DNA of 64,000 bases from Tsuneonella sediminis (GCF_051912845.1 NZ_JBNCBU010000002.1:124001-188000), one strand, 5' to 3'; shown: positions 27,137-36,358, numbered from the stretch's first letter. The notes: a model not told the origin generated them from the sequence alone. Numbers and translations: made by a program.

Positions 27137-27964
27137 ATGAAATTCGACATGGGCGCGGCGTGGAACGAGGCGGTTCGCCTGCTGGCGGCCAACCGGCAGG
27201 TGCTGCTGATCGTCGCCGGCGTGTTCTTCTTCCTCCCCTATGTCGGTTTCATGCTCGTGTTTTCAAACGAGATGACGGCCCTCGAAGCCTCGCAGGCGAG
27301 CAACCCCGACCCGCGCGTCATGGGCGAGGCGATGATGGGCCTCTACGGCCAGTTCTGGTGGCTGCTGCTCATCATGGTCGTCCTGCAGACGATCGGGGTG
27401 CTGGGCCTCCTTGCGCTGCTGTCCGACCGCAGCCGGCCGACCGTGGGCGAAGCGCTGGGCGCAGGTGCCCGCCTGCTCCTGCCGTACATTGGCGCACAGC
27501 TTCTGATGAGCTGCATCTACGGACTGTTGTTCCTGCTGCCGATCGCGGTGGGCGTGGGAGTTTCGGTGGCGACCGGAGTCCTGCTCGGGCTGGTGGCGGT
27601 GGTGGCGTTCGCCTACCTCTTCACCAAGTTCCTGATGGTTCCGCCGGTCATCGCCATCGAACGTGTGGTGAACCCCCTCTCCGCCTTGGGCCGTTCGTGG
27701 CGTCTGACGAAAGGAAACTCGATCAGGCTGTTCCTGTTCGTCCTCCTCCTGTTCGTGGCGGTCCTTGTCGTCGGCGGCGTGATCGGAATGGTTGCCGGAC
27801 TGGTCCTGGCACTGGCCGGACCCGAGGTCGCGCAGGTCGGCAACGCCCTCGTCTCGGGCCTGATCAACGCCGTGTTCTACACGATCTTCCTCGCAGTTCT
27901 GGCGGCCGCGCACCGCCAGCTTGCCGGGTCCGCGCCGGAAGCCGTGAGCGAGACGTTCAGCTGA
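27137..27964 (+). CDS. Polytopic membrane protein (glycerophosphodiester phosphodiesterase membrane-domain type)
   Basis: A 275-residue protein with about six membrane helices, such as LLIVAGVFFFLPYVGFMLVF and FWWLLLIMVVLQTIGVLGLL. Its NPLSALGRSWRLTKGNSIRLF segment before the last helices is typical of the glycerophosphoryl diester phosphodiesterase membrane domain and YciC-like group. No catalytic phosphodiesterase domain is present. It begins after GGGAGG and is divergent from lipB. Confidence 0.8.
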   Translation: MKFDMGAAWNEAVRLLAANRQVLLIVAGVFFFLPYVGFMLVFSNEMTALEASQASNPDPRVMGEAMMGLYGQFWWLLLIMVVLQTIGVLGLLALLSDRSRPTVGEALGAGARLLLPYIGAQLLMSCIYGLLFLLPIAVGVGVSVATGVLLGLVAVVAFAYLFTKFLMVPPVIAIERVVNPLSALGRSWRLTKGNSIRLFLFVLLLFVAVLVVGGVIGMVAGLVLALAGPEVAQVGNALVSGLINAVFYTIFLAVLAAAHRQLAGSAPEAVSETFS

Positions 27965-27967
27965 CGA

Positions 27968-28594
27968 TCAGTCCTTCCAGCCCCAGAACAGGCGGCAGGG
28001 CAGGACGTTGAGTGATTCGAAACCGCTATCGATGCGGGCGAAGTGCTTGGCCATGAAGTCGCGCGCGGCGGCGCTGAACTGGTAGACCAGGAACGCGCCG
28101 CCCGACCGCAGCACGCGGTGCGTCGCGGCGGCAATCTCCGGCCCGACGCCATCGGGCAGGGTGGAGAAGGGCAGGCCCGACAGCACGTAATCGGCGTGGT
28201 CGAAGCCGTGGGCGCGAACGATTTCCTCCACGTCGGCGGCGCTGCCGAGGACCGCGTGGAAGCGGCCGTCCGAAATCGTTTTCCTGAGGTATTCGACGTA
28301 GAGCGGATTGGTGTCGATCACGATCAGCGTGCCGTCGCGCCGCATGCGTTCGAGGACAGGCCGGCAGAAGGTCCCCACACCGGGGCCGTACTCGACGAAC
28401 AGCTTGCACTCGTCCCACTTCACCGGCCCGAGCATCTTGTCGATGGTGAACCGCGATGACGGTATGATCGAGCCGACCATCTTGGGATGCTCGACGAACC
28501 CGCGGAAAAACACGCCCCATTGTCCGAAGAAACGCGCGACGCGGCCGCTGACGGTCTCGCCACGGCGAATCGCGAAATCACTGGAATTGGTCAA
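27968..28594 (-). CDS. Class I SAM-dependent methyltransferase
   Basis: A protein of about 209 residues with an Rossmann-type methyltransferase core. Motif I reads LFVEYGPGVGTFCRPV, motif II TLIVIDTNPLYVEYL, and a later VLSGLPFSTLPDGVGP resembles the NPPY/LPF region. This pattern is found in rRNA adenine dimethylase-like and phosphatidylethanolamine N-methyltransferase (PmtA)-like proteins. A lipid role is possible but unproven. No ATG fits the frame near the start. TTG at 28594 is used, and GTG at 28618 is an alternative. It is divergent from the MFS gene. Confidence 0.85.
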   Translation of the reverse strand: MTNSSDFAIRRGETVSGRVARFFGQWGVFFRGFVEHPKMVGSIIPSSRFTIDKMLGPVKWDECKLFVEYGPGVGTFCRPVLERMRRDGTLIVIDTNPLYVEYLRKTISDGRFHAVLGSAADVEEIVRAHGFDHADYVLSGLPFSTLPDGVGPEIAAATHRVLRSGGAFLVYQFSAAARDFMAKHFARIDSGFESLNVLPCRLFWGWKD

Positions 28595-28703
28595 GCAACG
28601 CGCCCTGTCCGGCACCCCGTGAGACAGGGCAATCGACGGCGCAGGAACTGGCAGCTTCGCTGTCCGATTGCAAGCTTGGACCCGCGCGTCTAGCCGGTTG
28701 CCG

Positions 28704-30059
28704 ATGGCCGAAGCCGATCCCCTCGCCCCTGCCGTAGAGGCGCCGCGCAAACCCATTTCGCGCGAACGGATGGCACTGCTGTTCGTGGTCATGCTCGTGA
28801 CCGCGGCTGGCAACACCGCGATGCAATCCGTGATGCCCTCGATCGGCACCGAACTGGGGGTGGCCGATGTGTGGATCAGTCTCGCCTACACCTGGTCGGC
28901 GCTGCTGTGGGTAATCTGCGCACCCATCTGGGCGCGCCGTTCGGACAAGCGCGGGCGCAAGGCGATGATGGCGCTCGGCCTGATCGGCTTTATCGCCAGC
29001 TTCGCGCTCTGCGGGCTCATGCTCTGGCTCGGCCTCAACGGCTGGCTGGCACCGCTGTGGACGCTCCTGCTGTTCGCAGCCTCGCGCAGTTTCTACGGCG
29101 GCTTCGGTTCAGCCGCTCCGCCGGCAGTGCAGGCCTATGTCGCCAGCCGCACCCCTCGTTACGAAAGAACCCGGGCGATGGCCCTGATCGCCTCGAGCTT
29201 CGGGCTCGGTACGGTAATCGGCCCCGCCGTCGCGCCGCTGCTGGTTTTTCCCGCCACCGGCCTCGTTGGCCCGTTCTTCGCGTTCGCAGTCCTCGGTATC
29301 GCCGTGCTTGTCGCACTGCGCGCCAGCCTGCCCAACGACGACCCGCAATTCGCGGCACGCGGCGACGTGGTCACCGCTCCCTTCAGCGCCAATTCCAATC
29401 CGCGGGTGCAGGATCGCGACGACGACGATGGCGCGAACGGACTGCCCACGGACATTCCCGACCTGTCGTGGCGCGACCGGCGGCTGCGCCCGTGGCTTGT
29501 CGCGGGCCTGGTAGGCGGCCACGCGCAGGCTGCGTTCCTGGGCCTTGCCGGCTTCTTCGTACTGGACCGGCTCGGTCTGCGCGCGGACCCGGGTGCCGGA
29601 ACGGGGCCGATCGGCCTGGTTCTCATGTGCGGCGCGATCGCGACCCTGCTTGCCCAGTGGGGCCTGATCCCGATGCTCCGGCTCGGCCCCCGCTCGTCGA
29701 CAATGTGGGGCATGGCGATGGCCCTCGTTGGCGTGGTGCTTTTCGCCTTCTCGCATACGCTCCACGCAATTGCGCTCGGCATGGCGATCGCATCGATGGG
29801 GTTCGGCCTCTACCGGCCCGGATTCACTGCGGGCGCCTCGCTTGCCGTCAGCCGGGCGGAGCAAGGCCAGGTAGGCGGCATCGTCGCCTCGCTCAATGGC
29901 GCGGCCTATATCGTGGCGCCGGCGCTGGGCGTGTGGCTTTACGGTCACCACGAAGCGATCGGCTTTGCCACGATAGCCGCACTATGCGCGGTCGTATTCG
30001 TGCATGGTTGGTACGCGCTGGACCCCGATGCCGCGCTCGAGGCTCCGCGACAGCCATAA
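28704..30059 (+). CDS. MFS transporter
   Basis: A 451-residue protein with twelve predicted membrane helices in two halves joined by a charged loop near 215-255. The loop after helix 2 reads WARRSDKRGRKAMM, a good MFS motif A, and ARTSFGLGTVIGPA-like residues follow in helix 5. Substrate is unknown; the layout is that of a proton-coupled drug or sugar exporter. The ATG at 28704 is preferred to an in-frame one at 28668 that lies beyond a stop-free but unlike-family extension. Confidence 0.9.
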   Translation: MAEADPLAPAVEAPRKPISRERMALLFVVMLVTAAGNTAMQSVMPSIGTELGVADVWISLAYTWSALLWVICAPIWARRSDKRGRKAMMALGLIGFIASFALCGLMLWLGLNGWLAPLWTLLLFAASRSFYGGFGSAAPPAVQAYVASRTPRYERTRAMALIASSFGLGTVIGPAVAPLLVFPATGLVGPFFAFAVLGIAVLVALRASLPNDDPQFAARGDVVTAPFSANSNPRVQDRDDDDGANGLPTDIPDLSWRDRRLRPWLVAGLVGGHAQAAFLGLAGFFVLDRLGLRADPGAGTGPIGLVLMCGAIATLLAQWGLIPMLRLGPRSSTMWGMAMALVGVVLFAFSHTLHAIALGMAIASMGFGLYRPGFTAGASLAVSRAEQGQVGGIVASLNGAAYIVAPALGVWLYGHHEAIGFATIAALCAVVFVHGWYALDPDAALEAPRQP

Positions 30060-30065
30060 CGCCAG

Positions 30066-30410
30066 CTAGAGGATTTCCTCGACCTTTTCCGGTGGACGGC
30101 ACAGCCGGACACCCTTGTCCGTCTCGACCAGCGGCCGCTCAATCAGCCGCGGCTCCGCCATCATCGCGTCTAGCACCGTGTCGTCGTCCGCGGTCGTCAG
30201 CCCTCGCTCCTCCGCATCGGTTTTGAAGGTCCGCACGCCCTCGCGCGGAGCCATGCCGGCATCGCGGTAGAGCTGGGCCAGTTTTTCGCGCGTGGGCGGG
30301 TCCTTCAGATACTCGACGACCGTCAGATCGAGGTCGCCGCGTTGCTCGAGGATCGCCAGCGCCGCGCGCGATTTGCCGCACTGGGGGTTATGCCAGATCG
30401 TTGCTTTCAC
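30066..30410 (-). CDS. ArsC/Spx-family arsenate reductase-like protein
   Basis: A 114-residue thioredoxin-fold protein. The active cysteine is Cys11 in WHNPQCGKSRAAL, the ArsC signature. Further marks are VVEYLKDPPTREKL and LIERPLVETDKGVRL, with the conserved Arg. It should reduce arsenate with glutaredoxin, but no ars operon surrounds it, so another thiol role is possible. The GTG at 30410 follows GAAGGAGATTTTCG. It is divergent from the TonB receptor and shares the Fur-like sites. Confidence 0.88.
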   Translation of the reverse strand: MKATIWHNPQCGKSRAALAILEQRGDLDLTVVEYLKDPPTREKLAQLYRDAGMAPREGVRTFKTDAEERGLTTADDDTVLDAMMAEPRLIERPLVETDKGVRLCRPPEKVEEIL

Positions 30411-30479
30411 CGAAAATCTCCTTCGCGACGCCGCTAGCGGGCAAAATTTTCCGCGCCAATCAACATTGAGCCTTGTGAA

Positions 30480-30494
30480 TGCGAATTATTCTCA
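30480..30494. promoter_or_regulatory. Fur-box-like 7-1-7 palindrome (upstream of TonB receptor)
   Basis: The site reads TGCGAAT, one central T, then ATTCTCA. The right half matches the classic 7-1-7 Fur half site exactly, and the left half differs at one base. It lies 45-59 bases before the receptor start, in the position of a promoter. Fur would repress the receptor when iron is plentiful. Confidence 0.6.
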
Positions 30495-30510
30495 ATAGTG
30501 GCAGCGAAAT

Positions 30511-30525
30511 CGAGAATGAATCGCA
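30511..30525. promoter_or_regulatory. Second, weaker Fur-box-like palindrome
   Basis: It reads CGAGAAT, one G, then AATCGCA. The left half has one mismatch to the Fur half site and the right half has two. It lies 17 bases after the first site and just before the AAGGAAA ribosome site at about 30527-30533. It may be an auxiliary operator. Confidence 0.4.
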
Positions 30526-30538
30526 ATAAGGAAATTTC

Positions 30539-32617
30539 ATGAGGTCGTCTCTCTGCCGCGCCGCGCTCGCCTGCGCGACTGCCCTTTCCGCCCCCGCCTT
30601 CGCCGCCGATTCGGCACCGGGAGACTACCTGCCCGGCGACATCCTCGTCGTAGGCCAGCGCGACGGGTATGCGAGCGAGGATGGGTCCAGCGCGACCAAG
30701 ACCCCGACCCCGCTTATCGACGTGCCGCAGACAGTGGCCGTCATCACCGAGGACCAGCTCGCCGACCAGGGCGTGACCCAGCTCAACGAGGCGCTGCGCT
30801 ACGTCCCCGGCGTCAGCCTCGACACCGGCGAGGGGCACCGCGACCAGGTCTTCATCCGCGGCCAGGCAAGCACCGCCGACTTCTATCTCGACGGGTTGCG
30901 CGACGATGCCGAATACTACCGGCCGCTCTACAACGTGGCCCGGGTTGAGGTTCTCAAGGGCGCGAATGCGCTGATCTTCGGGCGCGGCGGTGGTGGCGGC
31001 GCGATCAACCGGGTTAGCAAGGTTGCCGAATTCACCGCGCCGGCGATCGGGCTCGACGCCAATGTCGACAGTTTCGGCGCGTTCTCGCTCGCAACCGACG
31101 TCAACCAGCCGCTGTCGGCGACCGTGGCTGCCCGCCTCAACGCGACTTACGAGGAGTTCGACAACGCGCGGGACTTCTATGAGGGGCGGTTCGTCGGAAT
31201 CTCGCCAACGGTCACCGTGAACCTGGGCGACCGGACGCACCTTTCGGCTTTCTATACCTACGATGACGACCGGCGGGTTACCGACCGCGGCGTTCCGTCG
31301 CTGAACGGCAAGCCGCTGACCGGCTTCGATCGCACATTCTTCGGCGACCCGGCGTTCAACGATGCGACGAGCGTGGCGCACATCGCGCGCCTGAAGCTCG
31401 ACCACGAGCTCGCCGAGGGACTGTCGGTCAACCTCACCGGCCAGTTCGCCGACCATGACAAGTTCTACGCCAATGTCGTCCCCGCCGGCTCGGCCGCGAC
31501 GACCGCGACGCTCAACGGCTATACCAGCGGCACCGACCGGCAAAACCGGATCGTGCAGGGCAACCTCGTCTGGCAGGCCGCGTTCGGCGCGATCGACAGC
31601 ACCTTCCTTGCCGGGTTCGAGGCGGGCGCACAGAATACCGATGCCGACCGCTACAACATTGCCTTCGCCAACGGCGCCACGAGCGTGACGGTGCCCCTCG
31701 CCCGGGTCCTTTCGGTCCCGGCCGCGCGCCAGACGACGATCCAGCGCGCCTCGACCTCGCGGCTCGATACGGTGTCGGGCTACGTCCAGGAGCAACTCGA
31801 TTTCGGGCCGGTGCAGCTCGTCGGCGGCCTGCGCTACGACGAGTTCGAGCTTGCCACGGTAAATCTCGTCAACGGGTTCGCGGCGGAGCGGACCGACCGC
31901 AAGTGGAGCCCCCGCGCAGGGGTCGTGATCAAGCCCGCAGAGACGCTGTCGGTCTATGCCGGCTACGCCACAAGCTTCCTCCCGCAGTCGGGCGACCAGT
32001 TCTCGGTCCTCGACGCGACCACCGCGAGCCTTGCGCCCGAGAAATTCGAGAACCTCGAAGCCGGCGTTAAGTGGGCGGTGACGCCCGCCCTGTTCGCGAC
32101 CGCAGCCGTGTTCCGGCTCGACCGCACCAACACCCGCGCGGTCGATCCGGCCAATCCGGGCCTGACCGTTCTGACAGGTTCAAGCCGCGTCTCGGGGTTC
32201 GAGGCCAGCCTTGTCGGGCGGTTGATGCCCAACTGGCAGGCCAGCCTCGGGTATACCTACCTCGACGGCGAGATCCGCTCGACCACCACTTCGGCCCCCG
32301 CGGGCCGGCGGTTGCAGCAGGTACCCGAGCACCAGGCGAGCGCGTGGACCCGCTACGACGTGACCGACCGGCTCGGGTTCGGCCTCGGCGCGGTCTACCA
32401 GGGCAAACAGTTCGCCTCGCTCAGCAACGCGGTCGTGCTGCCGGATTGGGTGCGGGTGGACGCGGCGGCGTTCCTCGATCTCAGCGATCGCTTCGCGCTC
32501 CAGCTCAACGTCGAGAACCTGTTCGACCGCGACTACTATTCGAGCGCGCACGGCGACAACAACATCCAGCCGGGCGAGCCGTTCAGCGTGCGCCTGGGCG
32601 TGAAGGTGAAGCTCTAG
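30539..32617 (+). CDS. TonB-dependent siderophore receptor
   Basis: A 692-residue outer-membrane receptor with a signal peptide (about 1-22, ending FAADS) and a TonB box near DILVVGQ. The plug domain (about 55-180) contains VPQTVAVITEDQLADQGV, YVPGVSLDTGEGHRDQVFIRG and YNVARVEVLKGANALIFGRG. The barrel follows. The plug pattern is that of catecholate or hydroxamate siderophore receptors (Fiu/BfrE-like). The C-terminus, FSVRLGVKVKL, ends in Leu rather than the usual Phe. Two Fur-like sites lie upstream. No siderophore synthesis or ABC importer gene is close by. Confidence 0.94.
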   Translation: MRSSLCRAALACATALSAPAFAADSAPGDYLPGDILVVGQRDGYASEDGSSATKTPTPLIDVPQTVAVITEDQLADQGVTQLNEALRYVPGVSLDTGEGHRDQVFIRGQASTADFYLDGLRDDAEYYRPLYNVARVEVLKGANALIFGRGGGGGAINRVSKVAEFTAPAIGLDANVDSFGAFSLATDVNQPLSATVAARLNATYEEFDNARDFYEGRFVGISPTVTVNLGDRTHLSAFYTYDDDRRVTDRGVPSLNGKPLTGFDRTFFGDPAFNDATSVAHIARLKLDHELAEGLSVNLTGQFADHDKFYANVVPAGSAATTATLNGYTSGTDRQNRIVQGNLVWQAAFGAIDSTFLAGFEAGAQNTDADRYNIAFANGATSVTVPLARVLSVPAARQTTIQRASTSRLDTVSGYVQEQLDFGPVQLVGGLRYDEFELATVNLVNGFAAERTDRKWSPRAGVVIKPAETLSVYAGYATSFLPQSGDQFSVLDATTASLAPEKFENLEAGVKWAVTPALFATAAVFRLDRTNTRAVDPANPGLTVLTGSSRVSGFEASLVGRLMPNWQASLGYTYLDGEIRSTTTSAPAGRRLQQVPEHQASAWTRYDVTDRLGFGLGAVYQGKQFASLSNAVVLPDWVRVDAAAFLDLSDRFALQLNVENLFDRDYYSSAHGDNNIQPGEPFSVRLGVKVKL

Positions 32618-32627
32618 GAACCTCGCG

Positions 32628-33167
32628 TCAGCCGTCCGGGTCCATGGCCGGGACGGCGCGCGCGGCATCCTCTGCACTGATCCCGGGCGCGGGGGCGGCG
32701 TTGATCGTCTCCGCGCGCCGGACCACCCGCCCCGCCCGCTCGACCGCGCGGACAAGCCTTGGGTACACTCCGCACCGGCACAGGTGCGGCAACGCCGCCT
32801 TGATCTCCGCCTCGGTGGGATTCGCGTTCTTCGCCAACAGCGCGGCCGCGGCCATCGCGATGCCGGGGGTGCAGAAACCGCACTGGATCGCCGCTTCCGC
32901 CACCAGCGCCTGCTGCACCGGGTGGCTGCGATCGCGGCTCAGGCCCTCGATCGTGGTGACGTAGCGCCCCTCGGCCTCGGCAATCGTGACGAGGCAGCTC
33001 CTCAGCGCCTCGCCGTCGACGATGACCGTGCAGGCGTGGCAATCGCCGGTCCCGCACCCGTACTTGGTGCCAGTCAGATTCGCCGCTTCGCGCAGAGCGT
33101 GGAGCAGCGGGGTATCGGGATCGAGGTCGAAGCGGACTGGCCGCCCGTTGACGGTAAGCGCGGTCAC
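32628..33167 (-). CDS. [2Fe-2S] subunit of a xanthine oxidase-family enzyme (IorA/CoxS-type), orphan
   Basis: A 179-residue electron-transfer subunit with two [2Fe-2S] clusters. Cys38, Cys43, Cys46 and Cys58 lie in YGCGTGDCHAC and SC. Cys96, Cys99, Cys130 and Cys132 lie in QCGFCTPG and LCRCG. Such proteins work with a molybdenum-containing large subunit, for example isoquinoline 1-oxidoreductase or aldehyde dehydrogenase. No large or FAD subunit is in the window. It starts with GTG 14 bases after the class II aldolase gene. The C-terminal tail is acidic and Ala/Pro-rich and is longer than the minimal domain. Confidence 0.88.
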   Translation of the reverse strand: MTALTVNGRPVRFDLDPDTPLLHALREAANLTGTKYGCGTGDCHACTVIVDGEALRSCLVTIAEAEGRYVTTIEGLSRDRSHPVQQALVAEAAIQCGFCTPGIAMAAAALLAKNANPTEAEIKAALPHLCRCGVYPRLVRAVERAGRVVRRAETINAAPAPGISAEDAARAVPAMDPDG

Positions 33168-33181
33168 AGCATTCTATCGGA

Positions 33182-33940
33182 TCAGTCGCGCCACGAGCGG
33201 TCGATCCGGTCGACCTTGCGCTTCCACGCCTCAAAATCGGCATAGCCGGGGCCGCCCGGGGCCTGCGCCTGCCCGAGATCGCGCTGGTGCACGCCGATCA
33301 CGTCCTGCGGAACCATGATCGGCTCGCCCTGGCTAAGGGTGGCGATCTGGATCTCGCACGCGCGCTGAAGCGCCCATGCGGTTACGAACATCTCGCGGAT
33401 CGTCCGGCCGAGGACGACCGGGCCGTGGTTGCGGAGCATGAGAATGCGGTTCTTGCCGAGGTTCGCCAGCAGCCGCTCGCCCTCTTCCGCGCGCACCGTC
33501 ACGCCTTCGAAATCGTGGTAGCCGATCTGGCCCTGGAAGTTGCAGGCGTAAAAACTGATCGGCAGGAGCCCGTCCTTGTGGCTCGACACCGCCATCCCTT
33601 CGGTCGTGTGCGTGTGACAAATCGCGTGCGCCCATTCGAGATGGCGGTGGAAATAGGCATGCTGGGTGAACCCGGCCTTGTTCACCGGGTAATTGCCGGC
33701 AAGCACGTTGCCGTCGATGTCGATCTTGACCAGATTGGAAGCCGTCACTTCCTCGTAGAGCAGCCCGAACGGATTGATCAGGAACGCGTGGTCCTCGCCC
33801 GGCACCTTCAGGCTGATGTGGTTGTAGATCGATTCCGACCAGCCCATCAGGTCGAAGATCCGGTAGCAGGCCGCGAGTTCGAGCCGCGCCTCCCACTCGG
33901 CATCGCTGCACTCGATCCGGGGCTTGAGCTGGGTGGCCAT
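33182..33940 (-). CDS. Class II aldolase/adducin family protein
   Basis: A 252-residue zinc-dependent aldolase-fold protein. The metal region reads AHAICHTHTTEGMAVS, with later His in LRNHGPVVLG. A core NHISLKVPGEDHAFLINPFG lies near residues 40-59. The family includes fuculose-1-phosphate and ribulose-5-phosphate aldolases as well as decarboxylases, so the substrate is unknown. It begins at an ATG after AGGAGAGG and is the first gene of a two-gene unit with the [2Fe-2S] subunit. Confidence 0.9.
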   Translation of the reverse strand: MATQLKPRIECSDAEWEARLELAACYRIFDLMGWSESIYNHISLKVPGEDHAFLINPFGLLYEEVTASNLVKIDIDGNVLAGNYPVNKAGFTQHAYFHRHLEWAHAICHTHTTEGMAVSSHKDGLLPISFYACNFQGQIGYHDFEGVTVRAEEGERLLANLGKNRILMLRNHGPVVLGRTIREMFVTAWALQRACEIQIATLSQGEPIMVPQDVIGVHQRDLGQAQAPGGPGYADFEAWKRKVDRIDRSWRD

Positions 33941-34044
33941 CGCGCGCCTCTCCTTGGGTATGCGTTTCGCTATCTATCGCACGGGTCTGCCGGAGCGCAC
34001 AAGCAGCTTGGCCGCGCACCGGTACCACGCTACCGCCCCGCCCG

Positions 34045-35379
34045 ATGAGCGAGGCGGCCCGACTGACGCGCGGAAGCATCCGCGGCCACCTCGTCACCCA
34101 GACCCTGCCGATGGTCGTCGCCTCCGCAGCGCTGATGTCCGTGGGGCTCGTCGACGCCTACTTTGTCGGCCAGCTCGGCAGCGACGAGCTCGCGGCAATG
34201 TCGTTCATATTCCCCGTCACCATCGCGCTCGCCAGCCTCGGCGTGGGGGTGATGGTCGGCGTGAATTCGGTCGTCTCGAGGGCGATCGGCGCCGGCGACA
34301 TGGAGCGCGCGGCCCGGCAGGCGAACGTCGGGATCGTATTCGCTCTGGCCCTGGGGACCCTCATGGGCCTCGCGCTCTGGCTGCTTGCCGGACCCCTCTT
34401 CCGTCTGCTCCAGGCGCCCCCCGACCTGTTGCCGCTGATCGAGCGCTATATGGGTCCTTTCGCACTCGGGATGCCGGTGCTGCTGCTGCAGATGGGGCTC
34501 AACGGCGTGTTGCGCGCGCAGGGGGAGGCCAAGCGCACGTCCGCCGTCGCCGTCACCTATGCGGCGGCGAACTGGGTGCTCGATCCGCTGCTGATAACCG
34601 GTGGCCTGGGGTTGCCCGCGCTCGGCATCGCCGGAGCGGCGTGGGCGACGACGATCGGTTACCTGTGCGCGGTTCTGCTGGCGGCATGGCTCGTGCACGG
34701 CACGCATCTGCCGCTCGATCCAACGCTGATCCGCAGAGCACGGCTCGGCAACGCCGTTCGCGATATCGCCGGCGTCGCCGCGCCAGCCTCGTTCTCGAAC
34801 GCGATCAACCCCATCGGCCTGTCGGTCCTCACCGCGCTGCTCGCCAGCCAGGGGCAGGAAGCGGTTGCGGGCTTCGGGGCGGCCGGGCGGCTGCAAAGCT
34901 TCGCGATCGTTCCCCTGCTTGCGCTGTCCGCATCGATCGGCGCGATCGTGGGGCAGAACTGGGGCGCGGGCCAGTTCGAGCGCGCGCGCCGCGCCTTTCT
35001 CCAGGCGGGGGCATTCTGCGTCGTCTACGGACTGACGCTGGCGGCTGTCCTGTTCGCAGCGGGCAACTGGTTCGCAGGGTTCTTCACCGACGATCCGCGC
35101 GTCATCGCCGAGTTCGCCCGCTACATCCGCATCGCCGCCTGGGGCTATGCCGGGTTCGGGCTGCTGATCGTCGCGAATGGCGCTCTCAACGCGGTCGGCA
35201 AGGCCAACTGGTCGCTGGGGCAGAGTTTCGCGCGGGTGTTCCTCATCATGCTGCCCGCCGCATGGGTGCTTCGCCCGCTGTGGGGGTCGGCCGCAATCTA
35301 TACCGGCGAGCTGGCGGCCAACCTCATCGGCGGCGCGCTAGCCGCCTTCATCGCCTGGCGAATGCTGTCCCGCCGGTAA
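34045..35379 (+). CDS. MATE family efflux transporter
   Basis: A 444-residue protein with twelve predicted membrane helices in two six-helix halves. Marks include SVGLVDAYFVGQLGSDELAA in helix 2, NSVVSRAIGAGDMERA and GAIVGQNWGAGQFERARR, the paired MATE signatures. It would export cationic compounds using sodium or protons. It starts near the divergent class II aldolase. Its last 32 bases overlap the 3' end of the convergent DUF2891 gene. Confidence 0.93.
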   Translation: MSEAARLTRGSIRGHLVTQTLPMVVASAALMSVGLVDAYFVGQLGSDELAAMSFIFPVTIALASLGVGVMVGVNSVVSRAIGAGDMERAARQANVGIVFALALGTLMGLALWLLAGPLFRLLQAPPDLLPLIERYMGPFALGMPVLLLQMGLNGVLRAQGEAKRTSAVAVTYAAANWVLDPLLITGGLGLPALGIAGAAWATTIGYLCAVLLAAWLVHGTHLPLDPTLIRRARLGNAVRDIAGVAAPASFSNAINPIGLSVLTALLASQGQEAVAGFGAAGRLQSFAIVPLLALSASIGAIVGQNWGAGQFERARRAFLQAGAFCVVYGLTLAAVLFAAGNWFAGFFTDDPRVIAEFARYIRIAAWGYAGFGLLIVANGALNAVGKANWSLGQSFARVFLIMLPAAWVLRPLWGSAAIYTGELAANLIGGALAAFIAWRMLSRR

Positions 35380-36358
35380 GTGCCAGCAGGGCGAAGCTCG
35401 CGAGCCAGTGCGAGCCCATGTAATCCTCGCCGATGTGCGGCAGGCTGGCGGCGACGTGGCGCCCGGCGACATGCGCGAACCGGCCCGGCTCGCCCAGCGC
35501 AGCGCCGATTCCCAGCCAGCACCATGCACGCGACAGATTGAGCCCGTCGAGGTGAGCGATCTTGCCGTCGGTCCTGTCCGAGACCCGAACCGGCAAGAAC
35601 AGCGGGGCCGGCTGATCGTGATCGGCATTGGGCAGGAAGTTCTCAAACCAGGCGGCAAAGGCATCGCGCTCGAGCACGCGGCTCATCAGGAGGGCAGCGG
35701 TCAGCGCGGGGGACAGGAAGTCGTCGCCCCCCGGTTCCCAGCCCCGGTAGTCGGTCGATCCGGCAAACCATTCCAGTGCGCGCGAGCGGATCCGGGCGGC
35801 GAGATCCCCGTCGCGCCTTTCGGCCCAGTCGAGCGCAAGAAGCATCGCGAACGCGCTGTTGGCATGCGTGCCGGCCGTGATGGGATAGGTCAGCAGGCGG
35901 AAATACTCGTCCAGCATCGCAGCGAGCTTTCGCGCCAATGGCTCGAGCGCGCTGCCCCACGGCGCAGCGTGGCAGTCCGCTTCGTCGTGAAGCGCGAGGA
36001 GCCAGGCCCACCCGTAGGGACGATGGGCGCCGCGCCCGTCGGCGCGATCGAACCGGGCCTCCTCGCCCCCGAGTTTGCGGGGCGTGAGCATCGCGTCGGC
36101 GAGCACCTGGATGTCCCGCGCTTCCGGCATCCCGGGAAACAGCCGAGCGAGACGCAGGACCTGCCAGTACCCGTGCACGCACGAGTGCCAGTCGAAGCTG
36201 CCGTGGAATACGGGGTGCAGTTCGGCCGGGGTCAACAGGTCGTCGGCGCCGGCGAGCACCTGGTCGAGCTTGAAGGGCCAGCGCCGCGTGAGGTTCGGCA
36301 GCGTCAGTTGCGCGAAGGACCGGGCGCGGGCTTCGTCGAGCGTCACGCTTGGCCCCAT
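35348..36358 (-). CDS. DUF2891 family protein
   Basis: A 336-residue soluble protein, probably an alpha/alpha barrel, with DUF2891 marks. These are HPVFHGSFDWHSCVHGYWQV (about 68-87), YGWAWLLALHDEAD, TAGTHANSAFAMLL and GEDYMGSHWLASFA. Function is unknown. Conserved His and Asp residues around WHSCVHGYW suggest an enzyme. Its start overlaps the stop of the hydantoinase fusion by 16 bases, so it is co-translated with it. Confidence 0.9.
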   Translation of the reverse strand: MGPSVTLDEARARSFAQLTLPNLTRRWPFKLDQVLAGADDLLTPAELHPVFHGSFDWHSCVHGYWQVLRLARLFPGMPEARDIQVLADAMLTPRKLGGEEARFDRADGRGAHRPYGWAWLLALHDEADCHAAPWGSALEPLARKLAAMLDEYFRLLTYPITAGTHANSAFAMLLALDWAERRDGDLAARIRSRALEWFAGSTDYRGWEPGGDDFLSPALTAALLMSRVLERDAFAAWFENFLPNADHDQPAPLFLPVRVSDRTDGKIAHLDGLNLSRAWCWLGIGAALGEPGRFAHVAGRHVAASLPHIGEDYMGSHWLASFALLALTGGTAFARR

